A DNA stretch of 43,176 nt from positions 1 to 43,176 of the forward strand of contig NZ_RCOM01000012.1 in the NCBI RefSeq assembly GCF_003667225.1, in the 5' to 3' direction. The notes below the pieces were generated by a model. That model saw nothing but the letters and a program-made list of their open reading frames with translations. It was not told the DNA's origin and did no database searches. Shown here one piece after another: positions 7,828 to 16,741 of the stretch; the stretch's first letter is position 1, and each line of letters begins with the position of its first letter. This DNA is from Kocuria rhizophila. GTDB taxonomy: Bacteria > Actinomycetota > Actinomycetes > Actinomycetales > Micrococcaceae. The position numbers and the translations under genes are program-made.

Positions 7828-8826
7828 GTGCAGACGCCCCCAGAATTTTCCTCAGTCCCCGCTGCCGCCCCCGATCCGGGGACCGCGGCCCTGCACATCA
7901 GCGACCTGGTCAAGACGTTCCCCGGGCGCGGTGAGCCCGTCCGCGCGGTCCGCGGTCTCAGCATGGCGGCCCACGCCGGGCGCGTCACGGCCCTGCTCGG
8001 GGCCAACGGCGCGGGCAAGACCACCACGCTGCAGTGCGCCCAGGGCCTCCAGCAGCCCACCTCGGGCACGGTCCGCCTGCTCGGCCAGGACCCCTGGCGG
8101 GCCTCCCCGGAGCTGCGCGCCCGCGTGGGCGTCATGCTCCAGGACGGCGGGCTCCCGCAGGCCGTGCGACCCGCAGAGCTGCTGCGCCACCTCAGCAACC
8201 TCTACGCGGACCCGGTCCCCGTGACCGAGCTGGTGGAGCGCCTCGGCATCCGGTCCTTCCTCCACACGCCCGTCCGTCGGCTCTCCGGCGGCCAGCGCCA
8301 GCGCGTGGCGCTCGCGGCGGCGCTCGTGGGCCGCCCGGACGTGCTGTTCCTGGACGAGCCGTCCGCCGGGCTGGACCCGCGCTCGCGCCAGCTCGTGTTC
8401 GACGTGGTCCAGCGCCTGCGGGACCAGGGAACCTGCATCATCCTCACCACGCACCTCATGGACGACGCCGCCCGGCTCGCCGACTACGTGTACATCGTGG
8501 ACCACGGCGCGGTGGCCGCCCAGGGCACCGTGGCGGACCTCGTGCGCACCGGCCGGGACTCGTCCCTGGTCATGACCATCACCGTCACGCCGGAGCAGCG
8601 TCCCGTGCTGCGCGCGGACCCGCCCTGGCGCCGCCCCGGCTACGACGACGTCCGCTGGGTCGTCAAGGACCGCACCGTCACCCTCACCGGCCCGCTCGAC
8701 GCCGCCCGCGTCCGTGAGCTGACCGCGTGGGCCACCCGCAACGACACCCTGCCGGAGGCGCTGAGCGTGCAACCCCGTTCCCTCGAAGACGTGTTCCTGG
8801 ACGTGGCCGGGAGGGATGCCCGGTGA
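7828..8826 (+). CDS. ABC-2 type exporter, ATP-binding subunit
   Basis: A 332-aa ATPase of the drug/daunorubicin-type ABC-2 exporters. Walker A GANGAGKT is at 58-65, signature LSGGQRQR at 152-159, Walker B VLFLDEPSAGLD at 172-183, and the switch His in LTTHLMDDA follows. About 90 C-terminal residues after the nucleotide-binding domain form the accessory domain common in this class. It pairs with the permease at 8823 through a GTGA overlap, giving a two-gene exporter that presumably works as a dimer of each subunit. The substrate is unknown. Its divergence from sufR is conserved in some actinobacteria as I recall, but no Fe-S role is evident. Confidence 0.9.
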   Translation: MQTPPEFSSVPAAAPDPGTAALHISDLVKTFPGRGEPVRAVRGLSMAAHAGRVTALLGANGAGKTTTLQCAQGLQQPTSGTVRLLGQDPWRASPELRARVGVMLQDGGLPQAVRPAELLRHLSNLYADPVPVTELVERLGIRSFLHTPVRRLSGGQRQRVALAAALVGRPDVLFLDEPSAGLDPRSRQLVFDVVQRLRDQGTCIILTTHLMDDAARLADYVYIVDHGAVAAQGTVADLVRTGRDSSLVMTITVTPEQRPVLRADPPWRRPGYDDVRWVVKDRTVTLTGPLDAARVRELTAWATRNDTLPEALSVQPRSLEDVFLDVAGRDAR

Positions 8827-9620
8827 CCCCCGCAGACGCCGTCACCTCGGCACCCCACCCGCACGAGCGGCGTCGTGCCGCGTCCCTGCCCCGGCGCGTG
8901 GTGTCCCAGGCGCGCTTCGAGGCCACCACGATGCTGCGCAACGGGGAGCAGCTGCTGCTGCTCGTGATCCTGCCCGTCATGGCACTCGTGGCTCTCACCA
9001 TGACCGACCTGCTGGACCCCTACCGCGTGGACGGGGCCTCCCGTGCGGACGTGGCCGTGCCCGGCATCCTGGTGCTGTGCGTGCTCTCCAGCGCCTTCTC
9101 GGGGCAGGGCATCCAGACCGGCTTCGACCGCCGCTACGGGGTGCTGCGCCAGCTCTCGACCACTCCCCTGGGACGCTCCGGTCTGATCGCGGGCAAGCTG
9201 CTCGCCGTGCTGGCCGTGCTCGCCGTGCAGTACGTGATCGTGGCGGCCGTGGCCCTCTGGCTGGGCTGGCACCCCACCGTGGCCACCGTGCTTGGCTCCC
9301 TCCCCCTGCTCGTGCTGGTCGCCGTGGCGTTCACCGGGCTGGGCCTGCTGATCGCCGGAACCCTGCGCGCCGAGGCCACCCTGGCGGTGCTCAACGTGGT
9401 GTGGGTGGCGCTCGCCGCGGGCGGTGGTGTGCTCTTCCCCGCGTCCGCGCTGCCCGGCTGGCTCGCCGGGATCGTGTCCTGGCTGCCCTCCTCGGCCGCG
9501 GGTGAGGTGCTGCGGGAGTGCTTCCTGCACGGCCGGGTGAGTGCCGCTCCCCTGCTGGTCCTCGCCGCATGGGCGGTGGCGAGCTGGGCGGCCACCGCGC
9601 GGTGGTTCAAGTGGGTCTGA
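8823..9620 (+). CDS. ABC-2 type exporter, permease subunit
   Basis: A 265-aa integral membrane protein with about six hydrophobic segments (from LLLLVILPVMALVALTM near residue 40 to the end), the expected ABC-2 permease topology. A soluble N-terminal tail rich in Arg precedes RRVVSQARFEATTMLRN, the typical cytoplasmic entry helix. The GTG at 8823 overlaps the ATPase stop by 4 nt; the frame's earlier codons read inside the ATPase gene and are not coding. Together with the upstream ATPase it should export an unidentified lipid, peptide or drug. Confidence 0.87.
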   Translation: MTPADAVTSAPHPHERRRAASLPRRVVSQARFEATTMLRNGEQLLLLVILPVMALVALTMTDLLDPYRVDGASRADVAVPGILVLCVLSSAFSGQGIQTGFDRRYGVLRQLSTTPLGRSGLIAGKLLAVLAVLAVQYVIVAAVALWLGWHPTVATVLGSLPLLVLVAVAFTGLGLLIAGTLRAEATLAVLNVVWVALAAGGGVLFPASALPGWLAGIVSWLPSSAAGEVLRECFLHGRVSAAPLLVLAAWAVASWAATARWFKWV

Positions 9621-9668
9621 CCCCCTGAGCGCGCGGTCCCGTCCAGGATGCTCCCACGGCGGGATCGC

Positions 9669-9674
9669 TACACT
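9669..9674 (+). promoter_or_regulatory. Candidate -10 of ctaA
   Basis: TACACT stands 38 nt before the ctaA ATG in the 92-bp gap after the permease gene, predicting a short leader of about 30 nt. No convincing -35 hexamer is seen 16-18 bp upstream. Confidence 0.45.
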
Positions 9675-9712
9675 GAGGGGGACCCGTCCCCTCTGCCCCT
9701 GGATGCCCCGCC

Positions 9713-10735
9713 ATGTCTGACACCGCTCCCCGCACCGCCGTCGATTCGTTCTGGTGGCCCAGCACCGTGACCCCCTGGGTGCGCTTCCTCGCGGTGGCGT
9801 CCCTGGTGGCCAACGCGCTGCTGATCTTCACGGGCGGCCTCGTCCGGCTGACCGGTTCCGGCCTGGGGTGCCCCACGTGGCCCCGCTGCACGCCCGACTC
9901 CTGGACGAACACGGCGGAGATGGGTGTGCACGGGATCATCGAGTTCGGCAACCGCCTGCTCACGTTCGTACTCACCGTGGTGGCGGTCCTGACGTTCCTG
10001 TCCGTGCTGAAGCTGCGCGAAGAGCACCCCAAGCTGTTCCGGCTGGCGCTGCTCCTGCTGCTCGGAATCCCCGTGCAGGCCGTGGTGGGCGGCGTGCTGG
10101 TGCACCTGGAGCTGCACCCGCTGCTCGTGGGTGCGCACTACTTCCTCTCAGCCATCATGATCGCGCTGTCCACGCTGCTGGTGCTCAACACCCGGCGCGA
10201 GGGCCTCTCGCGAGTGGCCCACGACCAGCGCCCCGGCCAGCTGCACGGCCACACCACCCTGGTGCGCGGCCTCGCGGTCGCCACGGGCGTTATCGCGGCC
10301 GTGGTGCTCTACCTCGGCACCCTGGTGACCGGCACCGGCCCCCACGCCGGGGACCAGGACAGCGCGCGGCTGGCCTTCGACTCCGTGGTCATCGCCCGCG
10401 CCCACGCGGTCCCCGTCTACCTGCTCACCCTCACGGCCGTGACGGGCATCGTGGTGACCACGGTGAAGTCCCTGCCCCGTGTGCTGCGCAACGCGTACGC
10501 CATCATGATCCTGGTGATCATGGCCCAGGGCGCCGTGGGCTACTACCAGTACTTCAACGGCGTTCCGGAGGCCGCCGTGTCCCTGCACATGGTGCTCTCG
10601 GCAGTGCTGATCTGGGCGGCCACCCGCGTGGTCTCCATCAGCTTCTACCTCGCGGACGACCACCACGAGCACGCGGCGCCCGTGGACCTGGGCGAGGCTT
10701 CACCCGCCTCCGCGCCCGCACAGCCGGTGCGCTGA
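9713..10735 (+). CDS. ctaA: Heme A synthase (COX15/CtaA)
   Basis: A 340-aa polytopic membrane protein that oxidises the C8 methyl of heme O to make heme A for aa3-type cytochrome oxidase. Eight hydrophobic segments are visible. Landmarks: the first extracytoplasmic loop with a Cys pair (GLGCPTWPRC, Cys53 and Cys59), Glu77, and the heme-ligand histidines His142 (GAHYFLSA), His231 (RAHAVPVY) and His292 (SLHMVLSA). Where B. subtilis CtaA has a His in the first ligand motif, this protein has EFGNR (Asn80). The cytoplasmic tail (after ~312) is His/Asp- then Pro/Ala-rich. The ATG has only weak ribosome-binding complementarity. A canonical terminator follows 21 bp after the stop. Confidence 0.93.
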   Translation: MSDTAPRTAVDSFWWPSTVTPWVRFLAVASLVANALLIFTGGLVRLTGSGLGCPTWPRCTPDSWTNTAEMGVHGIIEFGNRLLTFVLTVVAVLTFLSVLKLREEHPKLFRLALLLLLGIPVQAVVGGVLVHLELHPLLVGAHYFLSAIMIALSTLLVLNTRREGLSRVAHDQRPGQLHGHTTLVRGLAVATGVIAAVVLYLGTLVTGTGPHAGDQDSARLAFDSVVIARAHAVPVYLLTLTAVTGIVVTTVKSLPRVLRNAYAIMILVIMAQGAVGYYQYFNGVPEAAVSLHMVLSAVLIWAATRVVSISFYLADDHHEHAAPVDLGEASPASAPAQPVR

Positions 10736-10755
10736 CCGCGAGCCTCCCCGTACGC

Positions 10756-10791
10756 CGTCTGCCCCCGGTCATCCCGGGGGCAGACGTTTTT
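10756..10791 (+). terminator. Rho-independent terminator of ctaA
   Basis: A 13-bp perfect stem (10756-10768 with 10774-10786, 5-nt loop) is followed directly by five T residues (10787-10791). It is the most canonical terminator in the window. The remaining 180 bp to the convergent gene (10792-10971) hold two loosely similar copies of a GACGAC...CAGTCGCT pattern but nothing I can name. Confidence 0.93.
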
Positions 10792-10971
10792 CCGTCCTGT
10801 GCCGCTGGTGCACGGGCTCCCGACGCTGCCCGGCGCAGCTGGACCTCAGGCTCGCGGCCACGCGGGTGCTCATCCCGCCGACGACACGCCCAGTCGCTGG
10901 TGCTCACACCCCCAATAACGACCCGTGCCGCAGATGGTCAGGATTCCGACGACGTCCCGTGGCGCAGTCGC

Positions 10972-11889
10972 TCAGGCATCCGACGGCGCCGCGGGCCGGC
11001 CGCGCAGCTGTGCCACGGCGTCCGCGAGTGCGCGCTTGCCGCTCGAGGGAATGGGCAGCAGCGGACGCCGCGGTGCGCTCGTGCGCACGCCGCAGACCTC
11101 CGCGAGGGCGTACAGCACGGACAGGGGACGTTCGTGCCCCATGAGCTGCATGAGGGGGCGCAGCGCGGAGCTCCAGGCCGCCGCATCCTCCGCGCGGCCC
11201 TCTCTCACCGCTCGGTGGAACTCCACGAACTCCGGAGCCAGCAGGGCGGCCATCCCGCTGTGCCACGCCGCCGGTGGGTACTCCTCCACGATCAGCTGGT
11301 CCCGGCTCACACCGTGGACCGTGCCGGGTTCCGCCTGCTGGGCGAACAGCAGCTGGCGTGAGTGGAACAGCCGCCCGGAGCTCGCCGTGTCCTTGAACGC
11401 CACCACGGTGTCCAGCCAGGACAGCTCCGCCGCGAGCTCCACCGGGTACGTGAACCCGGTGGTGGAGGGGTTGTTGTAGAGGCACACGGGCAGCGACACC
11501 GCCGAGGACACCGTCTCCACCTGGTCCGCGATCTCCTGCGACACCAGCGGGATGTAGCTCACGGGGCTCAGCACGAGCCCGTCCGCGCCGTTGTTCTCCG
11601 CGGCGTAGGCGTGCTGGAGGACCTCACGCGTGGTGATGGCCGAGATGCCGACTCCCACGGGGGTTCCCGAGCCGGAGGCCGCGCGGACGGCGGTGCGCAC
11701 CACCTCGGACCGCTCGGCGGCGTCGAGGTAGGCGAACAGTCCCGAGGTGCCGAGCACCACGATCCCGTCCACACCGCTGCGTGCCAGCCGGGCGATGCTG
11801 CTCTCCAAGGAGTCCAGGTCCAGGGCTCCGCCGGGATGCAGCGGAGTCACGGGGTAGGCGATCACACCGGAGAAGTCCATCGAGAGCAT
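10972..11889 (-). CDS. DapA/NAL-family Schiff-base aldolase, substrate unknown
   Basis: A 305-aa class I aldolase/lyase of the dihydrodipicolinate synthase/N-acetylneuraminate lyase superfamily. The Schiff-base lysine is Lys166 (VAFKDTASS) and the catalytic Tyr is Tyr138 (CLYNNPSTTG). The pyruvate carboxylate-binding loop reads GTSGLFA (47-53) rather than the GTTGE of true DapA, so this is more likely a relative acting on another 2-oxo acid. It is a stand-alone gene between ctaA and ctaB with no pathway partners, so the substrate cannot be inferred. The ATG at 11889 follows a -10-like hexamer by 6 nt with no Shine-Dalgarno sequence; an ATG at 11880 is possible. Confidence 0.85.
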   Translation of the reverse strand: MLSMDFSGVIAYPVTPLHPGGALDLDSLESSIARLARSGVDGIVVLGTSGLFAYLDAAERSEVVRTAVRAASGSGTPVGVGISAITTREVLQHAYAAENNGADGLVLSPVSYIPLVSQEIADQVETVSSAVSLPVCLYNNPSTTGFTYPVELAAELSWLDTVVAFKDTASSGRLFHSRQLLFAQQAEPGTVHGVSRDQLIVEEYPPAAWHSGMAALLAPEFVEFHRAVREGRAEDAAAWSSALRPLMQLMGHERPLSVLYALAEVCGVRTSAPRRPLLPIPSSGKRALADAVAQLRGRPAAPSDA

Positions 11890-11895
11890 GGGCCC

Positions 11896-11901
11896 AGTTT
11901 A
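11896..11901 (-). promoter_or_regulatory. Leaderless -10 element of the DapA-like gene
   Basis: On the minus strand TAAACT lies 6 nt before ATG 11889, with the intervening bases GGGCCC. The implied transcription start is the A of the ATG or a base next to it. Confidence 0.55.
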
Positions 11902-12002
11902 GGCGAGCACCGCGACCGAGCCGGCCGAGCGGCGTCGTCCCCGGGCACGGCGAGACGGCCGGTGGACGGGATGCCCAGGATGGGACGGACCGGACACGCC
12001 GG

Positions 12003-13016
12003 TCAGAGAATGGGACCGCCGAGGAACGGATCCAGGGCCACGCCCACGAACACGAACGTGATGTAGGCGATCGAGCCGTGGAAGACGTACATGGCCTGCT
12101 TGAGCGTGGGCCGCCCGGCCCGGGCCAGACCGTAGAGCTTGTGGCAGTGGTAGGTGAACCACGCGCCGGAGAGCAGCGCGATGATCCCGTAGACCCAGCC
12201 CGCACCGCCCACGGGGATCAGCAGCAGCGAGCAGATCACGGTGGCCCACGCGTACAGCACCACCTGCGCACCCACGGTCCGCGCGGAGTCCACCGCGCCG
12301 AGCATGGGAACCCCCGCGCGGGAGTAGTCCTCCGCGTACTTCATGGACAGTGGCCAGTAGTGCGGCGGGGTCCACAGGAAGATGAACGCGAAGAGCACGA
12401 ACGCGGGCCACTCGAGCGTGCCGCGCACCGCGGCCCAGCCGATCAGCACGGGCATGCACCCGGCGATCCCGCCCCACACGATGTTCTGCGCGGTGCGGCG
12501 CTTGAGGATGATCGAGTAAAAGACGGCGTAGAGGGCGATGGCCACCACGCCCAGCACACCGCACAGCACGCTCACCCCGAGGGTCAGCCAGGCCACGGCC
12601 ACCGCGGACAGCAGCCACGCGAACACCAGGGCTTCTCGGTCGCTGACCTCCCCGGTGACCAGGGGGCGCTTGGCCGTGCGCCGCATGAGACGGTCCTCGT
12701 TGCGGTCGATGTAGCAGTTGAAGGCTCCCGCGGCACCCGCCGCGAGGGTGCCTCCGACCAGCGTGTTGAGCACGAGCCAGAAGTCGGGCACGCCCTGCTG
12801 CGCGAAGAACATGGTGGGCACGGTGGCCACGAGGAGCAGCTCGATGATCCGGGGCTTGGTAAGCGCCACGTACGCCTTGAGCTTGCGGCGCGCGGTCATC
12901 GGGCCCTGGTACCCCACCGGGGCGACCTCCCCGATGCGGGTCCCGGTCACTCCGTGTCCTTGCGTCGCGGGGGATCCCGAGGAATCCGGGTGCGTCGCGG
13001 TATCGAGGTGATTCAC
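12003..13016 (-). CDS. ctaB: Heme O synthase (protoheme IX farnesyltransferase)
   Basis: A 337-aa UbiA-superfamily prenyltransferase that farnesylates heme B to heme O, the substrate of CtaA. The first Asp-rich motif [15 protein letters not shown] (about 100-114) binds the prenyl diphosphate, and [12 protein letters not shown] (52-63) begins the first transmembrane helix of about nine. I chose GTG 13016, which has TTTGGAG about 10 nt upstream. The frame is open to GTG 13052, and an internal ATG 40 codons in ([10 protein letters not shown]) would give the shortest version; the 39 variable N-terminal residues make the start uncertain. It is divergent from tkt, a common arrangement in Micrococcaceae from memory. 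Confidence 0.93.
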   Translation of the reverse strand: MNHLDTATHPDSSGSPATQGHGVTGTRIGEVAPVGYQGPMTARRKLKAYVALTKPRIIELLLVATVPTMFFAQQGVPDFWLVLNTLVGGTLAAGAAGAFNCYIDRNEDRLMRRTAKRPLVTGEVSDREALVFAWLLSAVAVAWLTLGVSVLCGVLGVVAIALYAVFYSIILKRRTAQNIVWGGIAGCMPVLIGWAAVRGTLEWPAFVLFAFIFLWTPPHYWPLSMKYAEDYSRAGVPMLGAVDSARTVGAQVVLYAWATVICSLLLIPVGGAGWVYGIIALLSGAWFTYHCHKLYGLARAGRPTLKQAMYVFHGSIAYITFVFVGVALDPFLGGPIL

Positions 13017-13108
13017 GGAATCGATGCTCCAAAGAACGTGTGCGGCCCGCACGGGCGGGAGTCCTGCGGTGCCCGGCGCGGCACTGCGCGCGGGGACACC
13101 CGGTCAAC

Positions 13109-13114
13109 AGTATA
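13109..13114 (-). promoter_or_regulatory. Candidate -10 of ctaB
   Basis: TATACT on the minus strand is a near-perfect -10 hexamer in otherwise GC-rich DNA. It would start transcription near 13102, leaving a leader of ~85 nt to GTG 13016 (~50 nt if GTG 13052 is used). No good -35 lies 16-18 bp upstream. Confidence 0.5.
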
Positions 13115-13186
13115 GCCGCCGGGATTGACACCCGGATGGCGCCCGACCCGGTGCCCGGTGGCCGTTCGCGCTCACAGCGTACGTCC

Positions 13187-13216
13187 CTGACGGGCACGGC
13201 CTCTCGGGACTAAGGT
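13187..13216 (+). promoter_or_regulatory. Candidate tkt promoter
   Basis: CTGACG (13187-13192) and TAAGGT (13211-13216), 18 bp apart, face tkt in the 297-bp ctaB-tkt divergent region. Transcription would begin near 13223, giving a leader of about 90 nt. Nothing else is recognised in this region. Confidence 0.4.
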
Positions 13217-13313
13217 TGAGCGCGGAACTCGCGTTCCGCGGCACCCGGAGGCCTTGCGGCCGGTCGGGCGGCGGTTCGCATCGCACATCCCCACAGGAAA
13301 GGGGCGCGCCACC

Positions 13314-15425
13314 GTGCCGAACCTCGATCAACCGCTGAACTGGACCGAACAGGATGCCCGCGCCGTGGACACCGCGCGTGTCCTCGCGGCGGACGCCGTG
13401 CAGAAGGTCGGCAACGGCCACCCCGGCACGGCCATGTCCCTGGCACCCGTGGCCTACCTGCTGTTCCAGAAGGTCATGCGCCACGACCCCTCGGACGACC
13501 GCTGGACCGGGCGCGACCGGTTCATCCTCTCCCCCGGGCACACCTCGCTGACGCTCTACCTGCAGCTCTTCTTCTCGGGCTACGGCCTGGAGATGTCGGA
13601 CCTGGAGTCGCTGCGCACGTGGGGCTCCAAGGTCCCGGGCCATCCCGAGTACCGGCACACCACGGGCGTGGAGATCACCACCGGACCGCTGGGCCAGGGG
13701 CTCGCCTCCTCCGTGGGCTTCGCGTACGCCCAGCGCTACACGCGCGGGCTCTTCGACGCCGACGCCGCCCAGGGCACCTCCCCGTTCGACCACCACGTGT
13801 TCGTGATCGCCTCGGACGGGGACCTCCAGGAGGGCATCACCTCCGAGGCCTCGTCCCTGGCCGGCACCCAGGAGCTGGGCAACCTGGTGGTGATCTACGA
13901 CGACAACAAGATCTCCATCGAGGACGACACCAACGTGGCGTTCAACGAGGACGTGCTGGCCCGCTACGAGGCCTACGGCTGGGACACCACCCGCGTGGAC
14001 TGGCGCAACGGCGGGCAGTACCAGGAGGACGTCCAGGGCCTCTACGACGCGATCGTGGCCGCCACCAAGGTCACGGACAAGCCGTCCCTGATCGCGCTCA
14101 GCACCATCATCGGCTGGCCCTCCCCCACCAAGCAGAACACCGGCGGCATCCACGGCTCCGCGCTCGGCGCGGACGAGGTCGCCGCGACCAAGAAGATCCT
14201 GGGCTTCGATCCCGAGAAGTCCTTCCAGATCGAGCCCGAGATCATGGACCACGTGCGCGAGGTCGCCCAGCGCGGCAAGGCCGAGCGCGCCGAGTGGGAG
14301 AAGTCCTTCGAGCAGTGGCGCAGCGCCCACCCGGACAAGGCGGCCCTCTACGACCGCATCAAGAACCAGGAGCTGCCCGAGGACTACCGCGCGGCGTTCC
14401 CCACGTTCCCGGCGGGCAAGGCCATGGCCACCCGCAAGGCCTCCGGGCAGGTCATCAACGCGATCGCGGACACCTTCCCCGAGCTGTGGGGCGGCTCCGC
14501 GGACCTCGCGGGCTCCAACAACACCACGATCGACTCCGCCCCGTCCTTCATCCCGGAGAAGCGCTCCACCGAGAAGTGGACGGGCTCCCCGTACGGCCGG
14601 GTGCTGCACTTCGGCATCCGTGAGCACGCGGCGGCGGCGATCGTCAACGGCATCGTGATGAGCAGCCAGACCCGCGCCTTCTCGGGGACGTTCCTCATCT
14701 TCTCCGACTACCAGCGCCCGGCCGTGCGCCTGGGTGCGCTCATGAAGGTGCCCTCCATCTACGTCTGGACCCACGACTCCATCGGTCTGGGCGAGGACGG
14801 ACCCACGCACCAGCCCGTGGAGCAGCTGTCCTCGCTGCGCGCGATCCCGGGACTCGACGTCGTGCGCCCCGCGGACGCCAACGAGACCGCGGTGGCGTGG
14901 CGGACCATCCTGGAGAGCCACGAGCACCCTGCGGGCATCGCGCTCACGCGCCAGGACCTGCCCACGCTGGCCCGTGAGGACCTGCACCCGGACGCGGAGG
15001 GCGAGAAGTTCGCCTCCGCCGAGGGCGTGGCGCGCGGCGGCTACGTGCTGGCCGACAGCGAGGGCACGCCGGACGTGGTGCTGATCGGCACCGGCTCGGA
15101 GGTGCAGCTCGCACTGCCGGCCCGCGAGCAGCTCAAGGCACAGGGCGTGTCCGCCCGCGTGGTCTCCATGCCGTGCCGCGAGTGGTTCGACGCCCAGGAC
15201 GCGCAGTACCGCGAGTCCGTGGTCCCCGCGGGCGTCAAGGCCCGGGTCACGGTCGAGGCCGGCATCCGGATGTCCTGGAACGACCTCCTCGGCGATGCCG
15301 GGCGGGCCGTCTCCCTGGAGCACTTCGGCGAGTCCGCGGACTACGAGACGCTCTACCGCGAGTTCGGCATCACCGCAGAGGCCGTGACGGAGGCCGCCCT
15401 GGACTCCATCGCCGCCGCGCGCTGA
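13314..15425 (+). CDS. tkt: Transketolase
   Basis: A 703-aa ThDP-dependent transketolase that moves two-carbon units between sugar phosphates in the non-oxidative pentose phosphate pathway. Residues 33-46 ([14 protein letters not shown]) hold the conserved His36. The ThDP/Mg motif runs from SDGDLQEG (167-174) to DDNKIS. The C-terminal pyrimidine domain carries [15 protein letters not shown] with the catalytic Glu/His region. I start at GTG 13314 (VPNLDQPL), preceded by AGGAAAGG; the frame extends 20 codons further to 13254 without family similarity. First gene of the sugar-phosphate cluster; a strong hairpin separates it from tal. Confidence 0.96.
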   Translation: MPNLDQPLNWTEQDARAVDTARVLAADAVQKVGNGHPGTAMSLAPVAYLLFQKVMRHDPSDDRWTGRDRFILSPGHTSLTLYLQLFFSGYGLEMSDLESLRTWGSKVPGHPEYRHTTGVEITTGPLGQGLASSVGFAYAQRYTRGLFDADAAQGTSPFDHHVFVIASDGDLQEGITSEASSLAGTQELGNLVVIYDDNKISIEDDTNVAFNEDVLARYEAYGWDTTRVDWRNGGQYQEDVQGLYDAIVAATKVTDKPSLIALSTIIGWPSPTKQNTGGIHGSALGADEVAATKKILGFDPEKSFQIEPEIMDHVREVAQRGKAERAEWEKSFEQWRSAHPDKAALYDRIKNQELPEDYRAAFPTFPAGKAMATRKASGQVINAIADTFPELWGGSADLAGSNNTTIDSAPSFIPEKRSTEKWTGSPYGRVLHFGIREHAAAAIVNGIVMSSQTRAFSGTFLIFSDYQRPAVRLGALMKVPSIYVWTHDSIGLGEDGPTHQPVEQLSSLRAIPGLDVVRPADANETAVAWRTILESHEHPAGIALTRQDLPTLAREDLHPDAEGEKFASAEGVARGGYVLADSEGTPDVVLIGTGSEVQLALPAREQLKAQGVSARVVSMPCREWFDAQDAQYRESVVPAGVKARVTVEAGIRMSWNDLLGDAGRAVSLEHFGESADYETLYREFGITAEAVTEAALDSIAAAR

Positions 15426-15442
15426 GCCCCACACCCCTGCAC

Positions 15443-15476
15443 CCGTTGCGGGCGGCGGACCCGCCGCCCGCAACGG
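15443..15476 (+). terminator. Strong intercistronic hairpin between tkt and tal
   Basis: A perfect GC-rich inverted repeat (15443-15458 with 15461-15476; about 15 bp closing a 4-nt loop) fills the middle of the 85-bp tkt-tal gap. No U-run follows. It may be an attenuating terminator or an mRNA-stabilising structure that lets tkt and tal be expressed at different levels. Confidence 0.6.
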
Positions 15477-15510
15477 CCCCAGATTTCCCACGCGACCGGA
15501 GGACACAGAC

Positions 15511-16617
15511 ATGACCACTCCCACTCAGAAGCTCTCGGACGCCGGCGTCTCCATCTGGCTGGACGACCTCTCCCGCCAGCGGCTCACGAGCGGCAACCTG
15601 CAAGAGCTGATCGACACCAAGAACGTGGTGGGCGTGACCACCAACCCCACGATCTTCGCGGCGGCCCTCGCCGACGGCGAGTCCTACCGCGAGCAGGTGG
15701 CCGAGCTCGCCGCGGCCGGCACCTCGGTGGACGACGCCGTGTTCCGCATCACCACCGACGACGTCCGTGACGCGTGCGACCTCTTCGCCCCGATCGCCGA
15801 GGCCACGCAGGGCCAGGACGGGCGCGTGTCCATCGAGGTGGACCCGCGGCTCGCCCAGGACGCCGACGCGACCTCGACCATGGCCCAGAAGCTCTCGCAG
15901 ACGATCGACCGGCCGAACGCGCTCATCAAGATCCCGGCCACGGAGAAGGGCCTGCCCTCGATCGCGGCCACGATCGCCGAGGGCATCTCGGTCAACGTGA
16001 CCCTGATCTTCTCGCTCGAGCGCTACCGCAACGTCATCAACGCCTACATGGAGGGGCTGGAGAAGGCTCTCGAGAACGGCAAGGACCTCTCCACCATCCA
16101 CTCCGTGGCGTCCTTCTTCGTGTCCCGCGTGGACACGGAGATCGACAAGCGCCTGGACGCCGTCGGCTCGAGTGAAGCTGCGGCACTGAAGGGGAAGGCG
16201 GGGCTCGCCAACGCCCGCCTCGCCTACCAGGTCTACGAGCAGTCCCTGGACACGGAGCGCTGGAAGCGTCTCGCGGCCGCGGGCGCCAACCCGCAGCGCC
16301 CGCTGTGGGCCTCCACGGGAGTCAAGGACCCTGAGCTGCCCGACACCCTCTACGTGACCGAGCTGGTGGCGCCGAACACCGTGAACACCATGCCGGAGAA
16401 GACCCTGGACGCCACGTTCGACCACGCGGAGGTCACCGCGGACACCGTGACCGCCACGTACGAGGAGTCGTCCCGGATCCTCGACGAGATCGGCGCGCTG
16501 GGCGTCTCCTACCAGGAGGTCGTGGAGCAGCTGGAGACCGAGGGTCTCCAGAAGTTCGACGCGTCCTGGGACGAGCTGCTCGCCACCGTGCGCACCGCGC
16601 TCGACGACGCCCGCTGA
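15511..16617 (+). CDS. tal: Transaldolase
   Basis: A 368-aa transaldolase of the long subfamily common in actinobacteria. It transfers the dihydroxyacetone unit of sedoheptulose-7-P to glyceraldehyde-3-P. The Schiff-base lysine is Lys140 in [21 protein letters not shown] (16-25) and GVTTNPTIF (41-49) are the classic N-terminal motifs, and [17 protein letters not shown] follows mid-protein. The ATG at 15511 has GGAGGA 8-9 nt upstream. Ends 124 bp before pgi; that gap contains another GC-rich hairpin. Confidence 0.96.
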   Translation: MTTPTQKLSDAGVSIWLDDLSRQRLTSGNLQELIDTKNVVGVTTNPTIFAAALADGESYREQVAELAAAGTSVDDAVFRITTDDVRDACDLFAPIAEATQGQDGRVSIEVDPRLAQDADATSTMAQKLSQTIDRPNALIKIPATEKGLPSIAATIAEGISVNVTLIFSLERYRNVINAYMEGLEKALENGKDLSTIHSVASFFVSRVDTEIDKRLDAVGSSEAAALKGKAGLANARLAYQVYEQSLDTERWKRLAAAGANPQRPLWASTGVKDPELPDTLYVTELVAPNTVNTMPEKTLDATFDHAEVTADTVTATYEESSRILDEIGALGVSYQEVVEQLETEGLQKFDASWDELLATVRTALDDAR

Positions 16618-16650
16618 GTCCCCGCCCGGCAGCGGCCGGGCCTGCCCGTG

Positions 16651-16687
16651 CGCCGCGTCCCGTCGGGTTCCCCGGCAGGGCGCGGCG
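16651..16687 (+). terminator. Hairpin between tal and pgi
   Basis: An imperfect stem of about 10 bp (16651-16661 with 16678-16687, one bulge) closes a GC-rich loop in the 124-bp tal-pgi gap. A smaller repeat (GCCCGGC/GCCGGGC) lies at about 16624-16641. There is no U-run, so these may be structures within a readthrough operon rather than true ends. Confidence 0.35.
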
Positions 16688-16741
16688 GACGGTCCCACGA
16701 TCCACCACACCGCCAGCTCGACCAGTCCGAGGAGGCTCCCC

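Noticed and set aside
10792-10971. Loosely repeated GACGAC...CAGTCGCT patterns as a repeat element or small RNA
   Set aside because: Only two imperfect copies, no stable symmetry and no promoter; probably chance in GC-rich spacer.
13125-13130. TTGACA as a -35 element for tkt
   Set aside because: No acceptable -10 lies 16-19 bp downstream on the plus strand; the CTGACG/TAAGGT pair further on fits better.
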